A stretch of 64,000 nucleotides of DNA from Streptococcus pseudoporcinus LQ 940-04 (GCF_000188035.1 NZ_AEUY02000005.1:1736001-1800000); one strand, 5' to 3'. Shown: positions 1 to 9,252, counted from the first letter of the stretch. Notes: generated by a model from the sequence alone, not told the origin. A program made the numbers and translations.

Positions 1-1331
1 AAATTGGTGATGCCATTAAGGCAACTCTAATCATCGAAATCATGGGTAAGCACAGTAATATTATTTTGATTGATCGTCATCAAGATAAAATTATCGAGTC
101 TATCAAACACCTTGGATTTTCGCAAAATTCTTACCGTACCATTTTACCAGGTGCTACCTACCGAGAACCTCCTAAAGGCAGAGGCTACAATCCTTATCAG
201 ATTTCCGATGAGAAACTCTTTGAAATCTTACAAACAGAGAGTTTAGATGCTAAAAACTTACAAAGCCTTTTTCAAGGACTTGGTCGTGACAGTGCCCAAG
301 AATTGGCAAAGCAACTTGATAGAGACCAAAAACTAAGGGCCTTCCGACAATTCTTCGCAGAAGAAACGCGTCCTACTTTAACCGCAAACTCATTTGCAGC
401 TATCACTTTTTCCGATAGTCATGCTTCCTTTGAAGACTTGTCTAGCTTACTAGACTACTACTATTTAGATAAGGCCGAACGTGACCGCGTTAACCAGCAG
501 GCCAGTGATTTGATTCATCGTGTTCAAAACGAGCTAGATAAGAACATCAAAAAGCTAGCTAAACAAGAAGCTGAACTTGCTGCCACAGAGAGTGCGGAGG
601 ACTTCCGCCAAAAAGGTGAACTCCTGACAACCTATTTGAGTCAAGTTCCTAATAATAAAAGCTCGGTTAAGCTGGAAAACTACTACACTGGACAGGAGAT
701 TGACATTGCACTGGATTTAGCCCTAACGCCCAACCAGAATGCACAACGCTATTTTAAAAAATACCAAAAATTAAAGGAAGCTCTTAAACATTTATCCGGC
801 TTAATTGCTGAAACAAAGCAGAGCATCGCCTACTTTGAAAGTGTTGACTATAACCTTTCACAGGCTAGTCGCGATGAGATTGAAGACATTCGGGAAGAAT
901 TGGTTGAAGCTGGTTTCATGAAAGGCCGTTCAAGAGATAAGCGACACAAGCGTAAAAAGCCTGAACAATACCTAGCCAGCGATGGCAAAACCATCATCAT
1001 GGTTGGCCGAAATAATTTACAAAACGAGGAACTGTCATTCAAAATGGCTAAAAAAAGTGAACTTTGGTTTCATGCCAAGGATATCCCCGGAAGTCATGTT
1101 ATTATTAAAGATAATCTTGATCCTAGTGACCAGGTTAAAACAGATGCTGCTGAACTTGCTGCCTACTTCTCCAAAGGGCGTCTCTCTAATCTCGTTCAAG
1201 TAGATATGATTGAGGCTAAAAAGTTACATAAACCAAGTGGTGCTAAACCAGGTTTTGTAACCTATACAGGTCAGAGGACACTACGCGTTACACCTGAAAA
1301 GGCTAAAATAGAATCCATGAAAATAACTTAA
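1..1331 (+). CDS. rqcH: RqcH/FbpA/PavA (NFACT) family protein, 5' partial
   Basis: This is the C-terminal part of the NFACT-domain protein that adds alanine tails to nascent chains on stalled 50S subunits (RqcH) and is also known in streptococci as the fibronectin-binding virulence factor PavA/FbpA. The frame is open from base 3 to the window edge, so the first ATG at 42 is internal; the codons before it continue the family motif EIMGKHSN. A long charged coiled-coil region lies in the middle (roughly residues 140-290 of the visible part). The C-terminal NFACT-R domain carries KSELWFHAKDIPGSHV and ends with the family-typical PGFVTYTGQRTLRVTP. No signal peptide or membrane segment is visible in this part. 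Product call is firm; the N-terminal part lies outside the window. Confidence 0.93.
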   Translation, partial: IGDAIKATLIIEIMGKHSNIILIDRHQDKIIESIKHLGFSQNSYRTILPGATYREPPKGRGYNPYQISDEKLFEILQTESLDAKNLQSLFQGLGRDSAQELAKQLDRDQKLRAFRQFFAEETRPTLTANSFAAITFSDSHASFEDLSSLLDYYYLDKAERDRVNQQASDLIHRVQNELDKNIKKLAKQEAELAATESAEDFRQKGELLTTYLSQVPNNKSSVKLENYYTGQEIDIALDLALTPNQNAQRYFKKYQKLKEALKHLSGLIAETKQSIAYFESVDYNLSQASRDEIEDIREELVEAGFMKGRSRDKRHKRKKPEQYLASDGKTIIMVGRNNLQNEELSFKMAKKSELWFHAKDIPGSHVIIKDNLDPSDQVKTDAAELAAYFSKGRLSNLVQVDMIEAKKLHKPSGAKPGFVTYTGQRTLRVTPEKAKIESMKIT

Positions 1332-1333
1332 AA

Positions 1334-1409
1334 ACTGAGCCTAATGCTTCTTGTAGGTCACTAGCTTGACTAGTTGCCTTGTGAGAATGCCATTAGACTC
1401 AGTCTTTTT
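1334..1409. terminator. Bidirectional terminator between rqcH and budA
   Basis: ACTGAGCCTAATG (1334-1346) pairs with CATTAGACTCAGT (1391-1403) with one mismatch. A T run follows on the plus strand, and A residues precede the left arm, which gives a T run on the minus strand. The two convergent genes rqcH and budA flank it. The loop is long (44 nt) and contains a small CTAG-based hairpin. Confidence 0.6.
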
Positions 1410-2124
1410 ATTCTGATTGATCAATATCTTTTCTTAGCTGTTCAACATCAAAGTCAGCTTCTCTAAAAGCTTGGCTATTAACAGGGAAATCCTGGAATAA
1501 GCCATCAATTTGGCCAATTTCAGCTTGGCCATTTAAAAGCTGAAAATCTAAGACATGGCCACCAAACTGCTTATCATCAGATAAGAAGTGTAAATGATAA
1601 CCGGCTACACTAACCCCATGAAAGAGTTCAGGTGTCCAAAAACCCAGCAGGGTTCCTGAGACTTCTTCTCTTGTAAATTCTGGCTGTGATTGTGCAATTT
1701 CAGCAAAAGATTTCCCCAGAGGTGATTTGGGAATCATCCGCACATGCATGTCTTTAAACTGTCCCTTAATTTTGATGGAATGAAATAAATTGTAACTGGT
1801 AAACTTGCTTTCTAACCATTCTTTAAGCTCAGCGTCAGATAGGGCTTGGTCAAGGGAAAACCTTTGATCTGCTCGGTGTCTGGCCACTGCTGCGTAGGGG
1901 ACTCTTGCCTTCTTATCTAAGGCTAGGACCTCTACTTTACCTCCAGTGCCTCTTGCTTGATAAGCCTGTCCATCTAGGATGATTAATTCCCCATCAATCT
2001 GATCTAGTGTGCCAATGCCTAAATCGCCATGTTCTAATAAATGGTTCAAAGACATAGTACCTTGATATAGGCCAGCCATCAGCGCTGCTAGGCTATTATG
2101 TTGAAAAAGTATTGTCTGCCTCAT
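1408..2124 (-). CDS. budA: Alpha-acetolactate decarboxylase
   Basis: Converts 2-acetolactate to acetoin and CO2 in the cytoplasm, the second step of the pyruvate-to-acetoin route. At 238 aa it is normal for the family. The zinc-ligand cluster is visible as GYHLHF (H177, H179) and FGGH (H190), and the N-terminal half has the usual FQHNSLAALMAGLYQGTMS start. It begins 12 nt after the stop of alsS on the same strand, so the two form an operon (alsS-budA). This gene is also called alsD or aldB in relatives. The pair lets the cell divert excess pyruvate to a neutral product and can help balance branched-chain amino acid synthesis. Confidence 0.93.
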   Translation of the reverse strand: MRQTILFQHNSLAALMAGLYQGTMSLNHLLEHGDLGIGTLDQIDGELIILDGQAYQARGTGGKVEVLALDKKARVPYAAVARHRADQRFSLDQALSDAELKEWLESKFTSYNLFHSIKIKGQFKDMHVRMIPKSPLGKSFAEIAQSQPEFTREEVSGTLLGFWTPELFHGVSVAGYHLHFLSDDKQFGGHVLDFQLLNGQAEIGQIDGLFQDFPVNSQAFREADFDVEQLRKDIDQSE

Positions 2125-2136
2125 AAAATCACCTTC

Positions 2137-3813
2137 TTAGTAAAACTCGTCTGGCAAGATGGTTTCGCCTAAGCGACCATTATCCTTGTAATCAATTGGA
2201 ATATCAATGAGCACTGGGCCATGTTCTGATTCTTTAATAGCTTGCGCCAATCTTTCATTGAAGGCCTGTTTACTATCCACACGGTAACCCTTAGCACCAA
2301 AAGCTTCTGCATATTTAACAAAATCAACATGACCTAGTTGAACACCTGCTGAGCGGCCGTATTTCATTTCTTCTTGGAATTCTACCATATTGTAGCGGCC
2401 ATCATTCCAGATGATGTGTACAATCGGTAATTTCAAACGCACCGCTACTTCTAACTCTTGGGCCGAGAAGAGAAAACCACCGTCACCCGATACTGAAATA
2501 ACCGTTTTATTAGGACGTACCAAGGCTGCTGAGATAGCCCAAGGCAGGGCAACCCCTAACGTTTGCATCCCATTTGAAAAGAGCAAATGGCGGGCTTCAT
2601 AAGACTTAAAATAGCGGGCCATCCAAATATAGTGACTACCAACGTCAACAGTGACGGTCATCTCATCACTGATTTGTTCTTGTAAGATATCCATAACATC
2701 TAAAGGATGGATTAAGCCATCTTTTGATCGGCGATCAAATTTGAGGTCACCGTCTAGATTTTTCTTTAGGTTTTGCAAATAGTCCACTGAACCTTGGGGT
2801 AAAGCATAGCCATTGATAGCCGGCAAGAGAAGATCCATAGTCTCAGCAATGTCACCAATCAACTCACGCTCTGGTTGGAAATAGGTATCAATCTCAGCTT
2901 GGGCCACATCGATAACAATAACACGCGTTGAAATTTCAGCATTCCAATTACGTGCTTCATATTCAATAGGATCATAGCCAACCGCAATAACCAAATCAGA
3001 CTTCTTCAAAAGCATATCTCCAGGTTGGTTTCGAAATAGACCGACACGACCAAAGAACGTTTCATCTTCAAGTTCCCGCGAGACAATCCCTGCTCCCTGG
3101 AAGGTTTCAACAACGGGTAATTTAACAGAATCCAAGAGACGACGAATGGCAGCTGTTACCTTCTCATCTGAGGCTCCGTTTCCTAAAAGTAGAACTGGCA
3201 AGACAGCATTACGGATAGCTTGCGCCAGATAATTAATATCCTCTACTGAAGCAGATCCCAGTTTCGGAGCTGTTAAAGGCTTGATAGCTTTAACTTTTAC
3301 AGGGCTATCTGTCACATCTTGAGGAATGGAAATAAAACTAGCGCCGGGTTTTCCTGACTTGGCCTTACGATAAGCATTTGCAATTGTTTCAGACAGGGTG
3401 TCAGCATCATGAACTTCAGCAGAATATTTAGTGATAGGTTCTAGTAGTGCTACATTATTCATGGATTGGTGAGATCTCTTTAGGAGGTCACTGCGTTTCA
3501 CTTGGCCACCAATTGCCAGCACAGGGTCCCCTTCTGCTGTTGCAGTGACTAAACCAGTTGCTAAGTTTGAAATCCCAGGTCCACTGGTGGCAATAACCAC
3601 CCCTGGTTTTCCGGTAATCCTACCAATAGCTTGAGCCATAAAGGTAGCATTTTGTTCATGCCGTGACACTATTAATTGAGGGCCCTTATCTTCTAGGGTA
3701 TCGAAAATACGGTCAATCTTTGCGCCTGGAATGCCAAATACATACTTAACGTCATGGTTAATGAGGCTGTCTACAACTAAATCAGCCCCATAATTTTCTT
3801 TTATATCTGTCAT
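2137..3813 (-). CDS. alsS: Catabolic acetolactate synthase
   Basis: Condenses two pyruvates to 2-acetolactate using thiamine diphosphate. The 558-aa protein has the N-terminal TPP-binding PYR domain with the catalytic glutamate in RHEQNA, a central domain without the FAD-linked features of the anabolic enzyme, and a C-terminal PP domain with [17 protein letters not shown] at 3822 would add three residues, but the ribosome site GAGGAG abuts that GTG; it sits 8 nt before the ATG at 3813, which is therefore the better start. No small regulatory subunit gene follows, and budA does, which fits the catabolic AlsS type. The promoter at 3847-3875 and a CodY-like box lie upstream. Confidence 0.93.
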   Translation of the reverse strand: MTDIKENYGADLVVDSLINHDVKYVFGIPGAKIDRIFDTLEDKGPQLIVSRHEQNATFMAQAIGRITGKPGVVIATSGPGISNLATGLVTATAEGDPVLAIGGQVKRSDLLKRSHQSMNNVALLEPITKYSAEVHDADTLSETIANAYRKAKSGKPGASFISIPQDVTDSPVKVKAIKPLTAPKLGSASVEDINYLAQAIRNAVLPVLLLGNGASDEKVTAAIRRLLDSVKLPVVETFQGAGIVSRELEDETFFGRVGLFRNQPGDMLLKKSDLVIAVGYDPIEYEARNWNAEISTRVIVIDVAQAEIDTYFQPERELIGDIAETMDLLLPAINGYALPQGSVDYLQNLKKNLDGDLKFDRRSKDGLIHPLDVMDILQEQISDEMTVTVDVGSHYIWMARYFKSYEARHLLFSNGMQTLGVALPWAISAALVRPNKTVISVSGDGGFLFSAQELEVAVRLKLPIVHIIWNDGRYNMVEFQEEMKYGRSAGVQLGHVDFVKYAEAFGAKGYRVDSKQAFNERLAQAIKESEHGPVLIDIPIDYKDNGRLGETILPDEFY

Positions 3814-3846
3814 GATTATCACTCCTCTATTTCACCATATAAAGCC

Positions 3847-3875
3847 ATTATAGCACTTGATCATGTAAAGGTCTT
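3847..3875 (-). promoter_or_regulatory. alsS-budA promoter (extended -10)
   Basis: On the minus strand TGCTATAAT gives an extended -10 (hexamer 3847-3852). Seventeen bases upstream is a weak -35 AAGACC (3870-3875). A perfect 7-bp inverted repeat, AAAATGA-N5-TCATTTT (3876-3894), lies immediately upstream of the -35 and could be an operator. Confidence 0.6.
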
Positions 3876-3896
3876 AAAATGAGCACGTCATTTTCA

Positions 3897-3911
3897 TATT
3901 TTCTGAAAATA
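3897..3911. promoter_or_regulatory. CodY-like box upstream of alsS
   Basis: TATTTTCTGAAAATA matches the CodY consensus AATTTTCWGAAAATT at 13 of 15 positions. It lies 22 bp upstream of the alsS -35, between the TPR gene stop and the als promoter. CodY control of acetolactate and branched-chain metabolism is established in lactococci and bacilli; its action here is inferred. Confidence 0.5.
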
Positions 3912-3921
3912 ATTGATTCTC

Positions 3922-5154
3922 TCAGAGTAACTCTTCTAAAAATTGTTGCATATTGATATCATCAGGAACCATGGCGAGGTAAGACTGGCTAACAGCTTTA
4001 GCTTTTTCCAACAAAGCAAAGGCACGTAAAATATAGGCATAATCTAGTAAAAATTCTGGATTGTCTTTAAGATCGTCTGCTAATTCTTGATAAAGGCTTA
4101 GTGCTTTTTCTTCTTGATCAAGGGCTTGGTATGCTTTTGCTAAATTCCATTTGGTCAAAAGATTATCCGTATCCTCTATGCCTAAAGCTACCACCTCTTG
4201 ATAGCGCTCGCTATCTAAGTAGAGTGTTGATAAGCGCATCATGACTTCTTCTGGATTGTCCGTGATTTTTTTGGCTTCTAGCAAATACTCCTCTGCCAAC
4301 TGATGGTCATGTGTCTCAAAGGCTAATTGTGATGCTAATAGCAATAGTTGACTATCAAAGGCATTTTTTCTTAGTGCTTGTTGCACTAACCTCAACGCTT
4401 CTTCTGTTTTGTGTTCCTTGTGTAGACTTTGGGCATAGCCATATTCATAACCCTCAAAATCAGGATTCATGGTCTCCAGCTGTTTAAAGTATAAATTAGC
4501 CTTTTGATAGTCATCTTGGTCATAAAGGATCGTTGCTAGTTCATAGACCGTCTCGTCATCGTAGGCTATTTGGACAGCTTTTTCTAAAAATTCAATGGCT
4601 GCCTCAAATTGACCAAGTCCAGCATAGGCTCTTCCAATTCGTTGATAAGTTGAGACACCTGTGCTTTCTAATATTTCTCGATTGTCTAAGAGTGCGTAGT
4701 GATTGATAGCCGTTTGAAATTGACCCAAGTCTAATTCCAATTCAGCTAAGCCAAACCTTATCAGAAGGTCATCGCTTAAAGTTTGGGCTTCTAGAAGCTT
4801 TTCATGAGCAACGTCTGTCAATCCTTCCATATCATATAAATCAGCCATAATCAATAAAGCATGAAGATAGTCTGGACTTTCAGGTGAAATCTTATCCAAA
4901 TATAAGAAGGCTCCTTCAATGTCATTATCTTCTGCGACTATTTGTGCCAAATTTAGGTTTACTTCAGGATACTTGTCCTCAAGTTGCTGATAAAGTTTTT
5001 TGGCATGTGGTAGAAAGCCAATACTCTCCAAGTAAGCACCTAAGGCTAATAAACTGTCATCATCATCACTTGCTAAGGCTTTCTTAAAATATTTTTCTGC
5101 ATGGTCCAAGTCTTGTTGCTCAATAGAAGCAATCATTTTCTCACTATTTAACAC
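3922..5154 (-). CDS. Tetratricopeptide repeat protein
   Basis: A 410-aa soluble protein made almost entirely of TPR helical hairpins, for example ALLDNREILESTGVSTYQRI followed by GRAYAGLGQFEAAIEFLEKA. TPR arrays are protein-interaction scaffolds; no catalytic motif is seen and the partner is unknown. The longest frame starts at a TTG (5175), but the GAGGAG ribosome site lies downstream of that codon. The GTG at 5154 is 10 nt after the site and is chosen here; an ATG at 5136 is a further alternative. It overlaps the 3' end of the AI-2E permease gene by 11 nt, so it is the last gene of the mutX-permease-TPR operon. Confidence 0.8.
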   Translation of the reverse strand: MLNSEKMIASIEQQDLDHAEKYFKKALASDDDDSLLALGAYLESIGFLPHAKKLYQQLEDKYPEVNLNLAQIVAEDNDIEGAFLYLDKISPESPDYLHALLIMADLYDMEGLTDVAHEKLLEAQTLSDDLLIRFGLAELELDLGQFQTAINHYALLDNREILESTGVSTYQRIGRAYAGLGQFEAAIEFLEKAVQIAYDDETVYELATILYDQDDYQKANLYFKQLETMNPDFEGYEYGYAQSLHKEHKTEEALRLVQQALRKNAFDSQLLLLASQLAFETHDHQLAEEYLLEAKKITDNPEEVMMRLSTLYLDSERYQEVVALGIEDTDNLLTKWNLAKAYQALDQEEKALSLYQELADDLKDNPEFLLDYAYILRAFALLEKAKAVSQSYLAMVPDDINMQQFLEELL

Positions 5155-6325
5155 GTTGCTCTTTCTCCTCAACAATAATCTTGTTATCTATGTAAAGATT
5201 ACTTACTGACTTATACCAGTCAAAAAGTTCTTTCACAATCACCTTTAGTGAAGCATAAATTGGAATAATCAAGAAGACACCCCAAACCCCAAACATAGCT
5301 CCTGAGGTTAAGAGTAAAAACATAATAGTGATTGGATGAATACTCAATTTGTTACCCAAAACTAGCGGAGTTACAAAGCGGCCTTCAATGGTCTGTTCAA
5401 TGGTAAAGATTAAGAGAACTTTCACCAACATCAGTGGGCCTTGAACTAAAGCCATGATGACAACAGGCACCATCGCTAAAAAGCTCCCTAAATAAGGCAC
5501 CATATTTAGCACTCCGGCAACAATGGCAAAGGTAATAGAATATTTCAGCCCAACCAGACTAAACATGATAGCAAACATAAAACCTACAATAATAGCGACG
5601 GTTACTTGCCCCTGCACGTAGCCTGCTAATTGTTTATTGATGTCTCCAAGCACACGTGAAATAGGAACTCTTACTTTAGTTGGCAAAACATTAACTAAGC
5701 CATCTTTCATTTTGCTACTATCCCTTAAGAAGTAGAAAATGATAAAAGGGGAGATAATAATTGAAACAGTAATTCTTGCAATAGCACTAGCGAATGATCC
5801 CGCCCACTCAAAAGCATTTTTTGAAAATGTTTCAGCGTAGTCAATAGCCTTTTTGCTAATGTTGGTCACCATGTCTTGTAACTCTGTACGATAACTCACT
5901 AACCAGTCATTTTCCAAAAGTTTATTAGCCTCTTTATTAACTGTACCGATGTATTTAGGAAGGTCCGCAATAAAGGTGGTAATCTGATTACCAATCATTG
6001 GGATTAAACTTGCAAAAGCCCAGACTAGCAGGCACAAGATTAGTGCAAAAACAATAGCAATTGACGTTGTCCGATTAGGACCCAAGTTTTCAATACCATC
6101 AACCAAAGGTTTGGTTAAGTAATACAAAATGGTTGAAATGACTAATGGTAACATTAAAATGGTTAGGAAAGAGCCCAGTGAAGCAAATAAAAATGAGATT
6201 TTAGTAAAAACAAAGATGATTACAAAAATCAAAAGTAAGACGAAAAGGCTCACAACTGCTTTATTGTTTAAAATCCACTTATAAAACCAGCTATTTTCAA
6301 TTGGATGATCTGTTTTTTTTATCAT
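5144..6325 (-). CDS. AI-2E family transporter (putative permease)
   Basis: A 393-aa polytopic membrane protein of the UPF0118/AI-2E exporter family. Members are proposed exporters of small molecules or sodium/proton antiporters; no substrate can be assigned from sequence. Hydrophobic segments occur near residues 22-85, then a large extracytoplasmic region (about 130-190) before the C-terminal membrane block. The family-typical GVLNMVPYLGSFLAMVPVV and the C-terminal region GAMFGVWGVFLIIPIYA are present. It starts 16 nt after the mutX stop with GAGAGG upstream, and its 3' end overlaps the TPR gene, indicating one transcript. Confidence 0.85.
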   Translation of the reverse strand: MIKKTDHPIENSWFYKWILNNKAVVSLFVLLLIFVIIFVFTKISFLFASLGSFLTILMLPLVISTILYYLTKPLVDGIENLGPNRTTSIAIVFALILCLLVWAFASLIPMIGNQITTFIADLPKYIGTVNKEANKLLENDWLVSYRTELQDMVTNISKKAIDYAETFSKNAFEWAGSFASAIARITVSIIISPFIIFYFLRDSSKMKDGLVNVLPTKVRVPISRVLGDINKQLAGYVQGQVTVAIIVGFMFAIMFSLVGLKYSITFAIVAGVLNMVPYLGSFLAMVPVVIMALVQGPLMLVKVLLIFTIEQTIEGRFVTPLVLGNKLSIHPITIMFLLLTSGAMFGVWGVFLIIPIYASLKVIVKELFDWYKSVSNLYIDNKIIVEEKEQRVK

Positions 6326-6341
6326 TAAGTTATTTTTCCTC

Positions 6342-6845
6342 TCAATTATGTTTCACTTTTAAAGCAGGGTCATAAAAATGAACCTCTTTATCTAATAATT
6401 GGTGATTGTCACCATATCTAAATTTAGCCGAGAAAAAGGGGCGATCCTCTAAAATCCATTTAAAAATATCGTAATCACCTTCCCAGGTTGGCTTAGATAA
6501 GACCTGATCATAGGGCACCCACTCTAAGGTTCCTTCTCGAGATTCCTGATCTGAGATCAACTGACCACTAAAAGCCGTCACTTTAAACACATAGGTATAC
6601 CAATCATGACCAGGTGTAAAATCAGGAAAGGTGATTACTCCTTTAAAAGTCATCTCTTCAACCTTTAAGTGGGTTTCTTCATAAATTTCTCTAATAGCAC
6701 ACTGATCAGGGCTTTCTCCTGGCTCAAGCTTTCCTCCGACGGAAATCCATTTCCCTTCGTGGACATCGTTTTCCTTTTTATTGCGATGTAATAACAAAAG
6801 TGATTTCCCATCGTCAATGTAACATATTGTCGCTAATTTAGTCAT
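6342..6845 (-). CDS. mutX: MutX, 8-oxo-dGTP diphosphatase (NUDIX)
   Basis: Hydrolyses oxidised dGTP to prevent A:T to C:G transversions. The NUDIX box lies at residues 37-60, with G38, the P-G-E-S turn and the catalytic REIYEE helix. The N-terminus LATICYIDDGKSLLLLHRNK and the stretch NDVHEGKWISVGGKLEPGE match the streptococcal MutX type. Length (167 aa) is close to the usual size. It is the first gene of a three-gene operon (permease and TPR gene follow). The substrate is inferred from family. Confidence 0.85.
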   Translation of the reverse strand: MTKLATICYIDDGKSLLLLHRNKKENDVHEGKWISVGGKLEPGESPDQCAIREIYEETHLKVEEMTFKGVITFPDFTPGHDWYTYVFKVTAFSGQLISDQESREGTLEWVPYDQVLSKPTWEGDYDIFKWILEDRPFFSAKFRYGDNHQLLDKEVHFYDPALKVKHN

Positions 6846-6872
6846 TTTAACATCCTTTTTTTCTTTGTTACT

Positions 6873-6881
6873 ATTATACCA
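6873..6881 (-). promoter_or_regulatory. mutX operon promoter (extended -10)
   Basis: On the minus strand TGGTATAAT forms an extended -10 (hexamer 6873-6878) about 28 bp before the mutX ATG; no good -35 is visible. The same 80-bp spacer must also hold the plus-strand promoter of the lactonase gene, for which TTGTTA (6865-6870) with TAAAAT 18 bp downstream is a candidate. Confidence 0.5.
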
Positions 6882-6925
6882 ATATCAGTAAAATATGCTA
6901 TCATTAAATGACTTGGAGGATAAAA

Positions 6926-7936
6926 ATGAAAAAAGACGTTTATTTTGGCACTTATACTCAAAACCAATCTAAAGGCATCTATAAGGCGCAGTTTGACCAA
7001 GAAACAGGAAGTTTGTCTGACCTTGATATTATTATCCAAACACAATCTCCCACTTACTTGGCCTTATCCCAAAAAGGAAATCTTTATAGTATTGTCAAAG
7101 AGGGGAACAAGGGCGGTATTGCAGCCTTTAATCCAAAGGGGCAACTGATTAATCAACTTGTCTCAGAAGGCGCTCCGCTGTGTCATATTGCTATTGATGA
7201 AAGTAGGCAGCTGGTTTACGGAGCCAACTATCATAAAGGGGAGGTCAGTGTTTACCATATTCAAAAAAATGGTGGCCTGAAGTTGGCTGATTTGGTGACC
7301 TTAGAAGGTTCTGGTCCCCATCTTCATCAAAAGAGCCCCCACGCTCATTATGTCGGCTTAAGCCCAGACCACTATTTGATAACCTGCGACTTAGGAGCTG
7401 ATAAGGTTAGAAGCTATGCCATTTCCCCAAAGGGCCATTTAAACCTAATCACAGAATACCAGTCCCGCCCTGGCTCAGGTAGTCGTCACTTGGTTTTCCA
7501 CCCCAATCAAAAAATTGCCTACTTGCTGTGTGAACTGAGTTCAACTGTGGAAGTCCTTATTTACAATGGGTGTGGCTATTTTGAACGGCTCCAAACTATA
7601 GGGACCTTACCCAAAACTTACGACGGCTTCAATGCAACAGCTGCTATCCGTATCTCAGCTGATGGCAGGTTCCTCTATGTCAGCAACCGTGGCCATGATT
7701 CAATTGCTTGTTTTACTATAGAAAAAGATGCTCAATTAAGTTTGCTTGATATTGTTCCCTGTCACGGGAAAACGCCCAGAGATTTCAATCTGAGTCCTGA
7801 TCAGAATTATCTTCTTGTGGGGCACCAAGATAGCAACCATGCGAGTGTCTTTAAACGTGACCAGAAAAGCGGTCGCTTAAGTCTATTAGACAAAAGCTTT
7901 TACCTACCCGAGGCCGTCTGTGTCTTATTTGCCTAA
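6926..7936 (+). CDS. Lactonase family protein (6-phosphogluconolactonase-like beta-propeller)
   Basis: A 336-aa protein of the Pgl/YkgB beta-propeller family, which opens sugar lactones such as 6-phosphogluconolactone. Repeating blade motifs are visible, for example GPHLHQKSPHAHYVGLSPD, DLGADKVRSYAI and RFLYVSNRGHDSIACF. The longest frame starts at 6908, but GGAGG at 6914-6918 lies 7 nt before the ATG at 6926, which gives the usual MKKDVYFGTYT start. It is divergent from mutX and monocistronic. Whether it acts in the oxidative pentose phosphate pathway is uncertain, since many streptococci lack that branch. Confidence 0.85.
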   Translation: MKKDVYFGTYTQNQSKGIYKAQFDQETGSLSDLDIIIQTQSPTYLALSQKGNLYSIVKEGNKGGIAAFNPKGQLINQLVSEGAPLCHIAIDESRQLVYGANYHKGEVSVYHIQKNGGLKLADLVTLEGSGPHLHQKSPHAHYVGLSPDHYLITCDLGADKVRSYAISPKGHLNLITEYQSRPGSGSRHLVFHPNQKIAYLLCELSSTVEVLIYNGCGYFERLQTIGTLPKTYDGFNATAAIRISADGRFLYVSNRGHDSIACFTIEKDAQLSLLDIVPCHGKTPRDFNLSPDQNYLLVGHQDSNHASVFKRDQKSGRLSLLDKSFYLPEAVCVLFA

Positions 7937-8009
7937 TTAAATCACAAGCTTGGCTTATGGCGCTCCACTAGATTTAAAAAATGATGACACTCTAAAAAAG
8001 GTAGAAAGC

Positions 8010-8200
8010 ATGAAAGCACAATAACTTTTTGATCCCCTTAAAGCACTGTCTGTCAAAAATGATTTGGCAGGTGCCAAAGATTTCATGACTGAAAACAAAG
8101 ATGCTCTAGGTAGCTATTTTGAAGAAGCAAAAGGCTTACTCGAAAGCCCAGAAGGCCTTAATGAACTCTGTCATAACATGGAAGGATATTTAAGAAATAA
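8010..8200 (+). pseudogene. Degraded small protein gene
   Basis: From the ATG at 8010 the frame reads MKAQ, then a TAA stop (8022-8024), then continues in frame as LFDPLKALSVKNDLAGAKDF and on through TENKDALGSYFEEAKGLL. The post-stop part is regular, amphipathic and protein-like, so an early nonsense change is likely. Near the 3' end the frame runs on through a terminator, whereas a shifted frame ends sensibly as IFKK-stop at 8198-8200, suggesting a second lesion. A remnant start at TTG 8064 is possible but has no ribosome site. Function unknown. The ORF may be a relic of a small streptococcal protein. Confidence 0.5.
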
Positions 8201-8246
8201 AAGTAGAGTGATATTCTTGATAATACCACTCTACTTTATTATTTTT
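8200..8246. terminator. Bidirectional terminator closing the rml operon
   Basis: A perfect 11-bp stem, AAAGTAGAGTG (8200-8210) and CACTCTACTTT (8227-8237), is followed by a T-rich tract on the plus strand; A-rich sequence on the left gives T residues on the minus strand. It lies between the plus-strand relic gene and the convergent glycosyltransferase gene. Confidence 0.8.
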
Positions 8247-8292
8247 AACCAGCCGATGACAGGACTAGAAATGTCTTTGTCTATGTATTTGA

Positions 8293-9231
8293 TCAACCAT
8301 GTTCTTTAATAATATAAACAGGCCGTTTTTTGGTTTCTAGGAAAATTTTAGCAACATACTTGCCTAAGATACCTAAGCACAGTAATTGAAGACCACCAAT
8401 AAATAGAATAACAACAATAATACTTGCCCAACCATTTACACTGCCACCAACTGTGAGTTTTCGGATAATAACAAAAACAATGCCAATGATTGAGATGATG
8501 AAAGACAAAATACCACTATAGGTCGCTATGCTAAGCAAAGCTTCTGAAAAATTGATAAAACCTTCCATTGAGTATTTGACCAGCTGCCAAAAATTCCAAG
8601 AGGTTTTTCCAGCAACCCTTTCTCTATTTTCGAAAGAGATATAATAAGTATCGTAGCCCACCCAAGCAAAGATTCCCTTGGAGAAACGATTGACTTCTCC
8701 CATCTCAAGAATGCTGTCAACTACTTGTCTTGTCATTAGACGAAAATCTCTTGCTCCATCAACAATCTTTGTATCAGAAACAGAATTGATTATTTTATAA
8801 AATATTTTTGCAAAAAATGTCCTTATAGGTGGCTCACCTTCTCGATCCTTTCGGCGTGTTCCAACAATATCGTAACCCTCTTGTATTTTTTTATACATGT
8901 CTATCAGCAGTTCTGGTGGATCCTGTAAGTCAGCGTCCATGACCGCGATATAGTCACCTTGTGCATGTTCTAGACCTGCTAACAAAGCACTTTCTTTGCC
9001 AAAATTGCGGGAAAATGAGAGATAATGAACGTTACTTATTTTTGAAGAAATTTCTCTTAAAACCTCTAAAGTTTTATCCTTTGAACCATCATTTACAAAA
9101 ATATATTCAAAATCAAGATGATTTGATAAGTGTAACTCAAATTTTTGAGTTTCTTCTAAAAATAATTTAATAGATTCTTCTTCATTATAACAAGGAATTA
9201 TAAGAGATAATAATTGTCTTTTAGTTTGCAT
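8293..9231 (-). CDS. GT2 family glycosyltransferase, polyprenyl-phosphate sugar synthase type
   Basis: A 312-aa enzyme of the DPM1/GtrB/CsbB type that moves a nucleotide-activated sugar to undecaprenyl phosphate on the inner membrane face. The N-terminal GT-A fold begins SLIIPCYNEEESI. FVNDGSKDKT is near 45-54, and the metal-binding DAD lies at 99-101 in MDADLQDPPE. Two C-terminal membrane helices occur near 226-258 and 266-295. The gene starts 21 nt after the upstream membrane protein and is the last gene of the rml operon. The usual partner of this type is a GT-C enzyme that uses the lipid-linked sugar outside the cell; the preceding gene fits that role. The sugar is not known. Confidence 0.82.
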   Translation of the reverse strand: MQTKRQLLSLIIPCYNEEESIKLFLEETQKFELHLSNHLDFEYIFVNDGSKDKTLEVLREISSKISNVHYLSFSRNFGKESALLAGLEHAQGDYIAVMDADLQDPPELLIDMYKKIQEGYDIVGTRRKDREGEPPIRTFFAKIFYKIINSVSDTKIVDGARDFRLMTRQVVDSILEMGEVNRFSKGIFAWVGYDTYYISFENRERVAGKTSWNFWQLVKYSMEGFINFSEALLSIATYSGILSFIISIIGIVFVIIRKLTVGGSVNGWASIIVVILFIGGLQLLCLGILGKYVAKIFLETKKRPVYIIKEHG

Positions 9232-9252
9232 ACTCTTCCTATCTATGGCAAT

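Noticed and set aside
3814..3822. GTG start for alsS at 3822
   Set aside because: The ribosome site GAGGAG directly touches this GTG, while spacing to ATG 3813 is 8 nt.
8064..8309. 81-codon ORF starting at TTG
   Set aside because: It reads through a strong terminator hairpin and its C-terminus is not protein-like; better explained as a damaged small gene.
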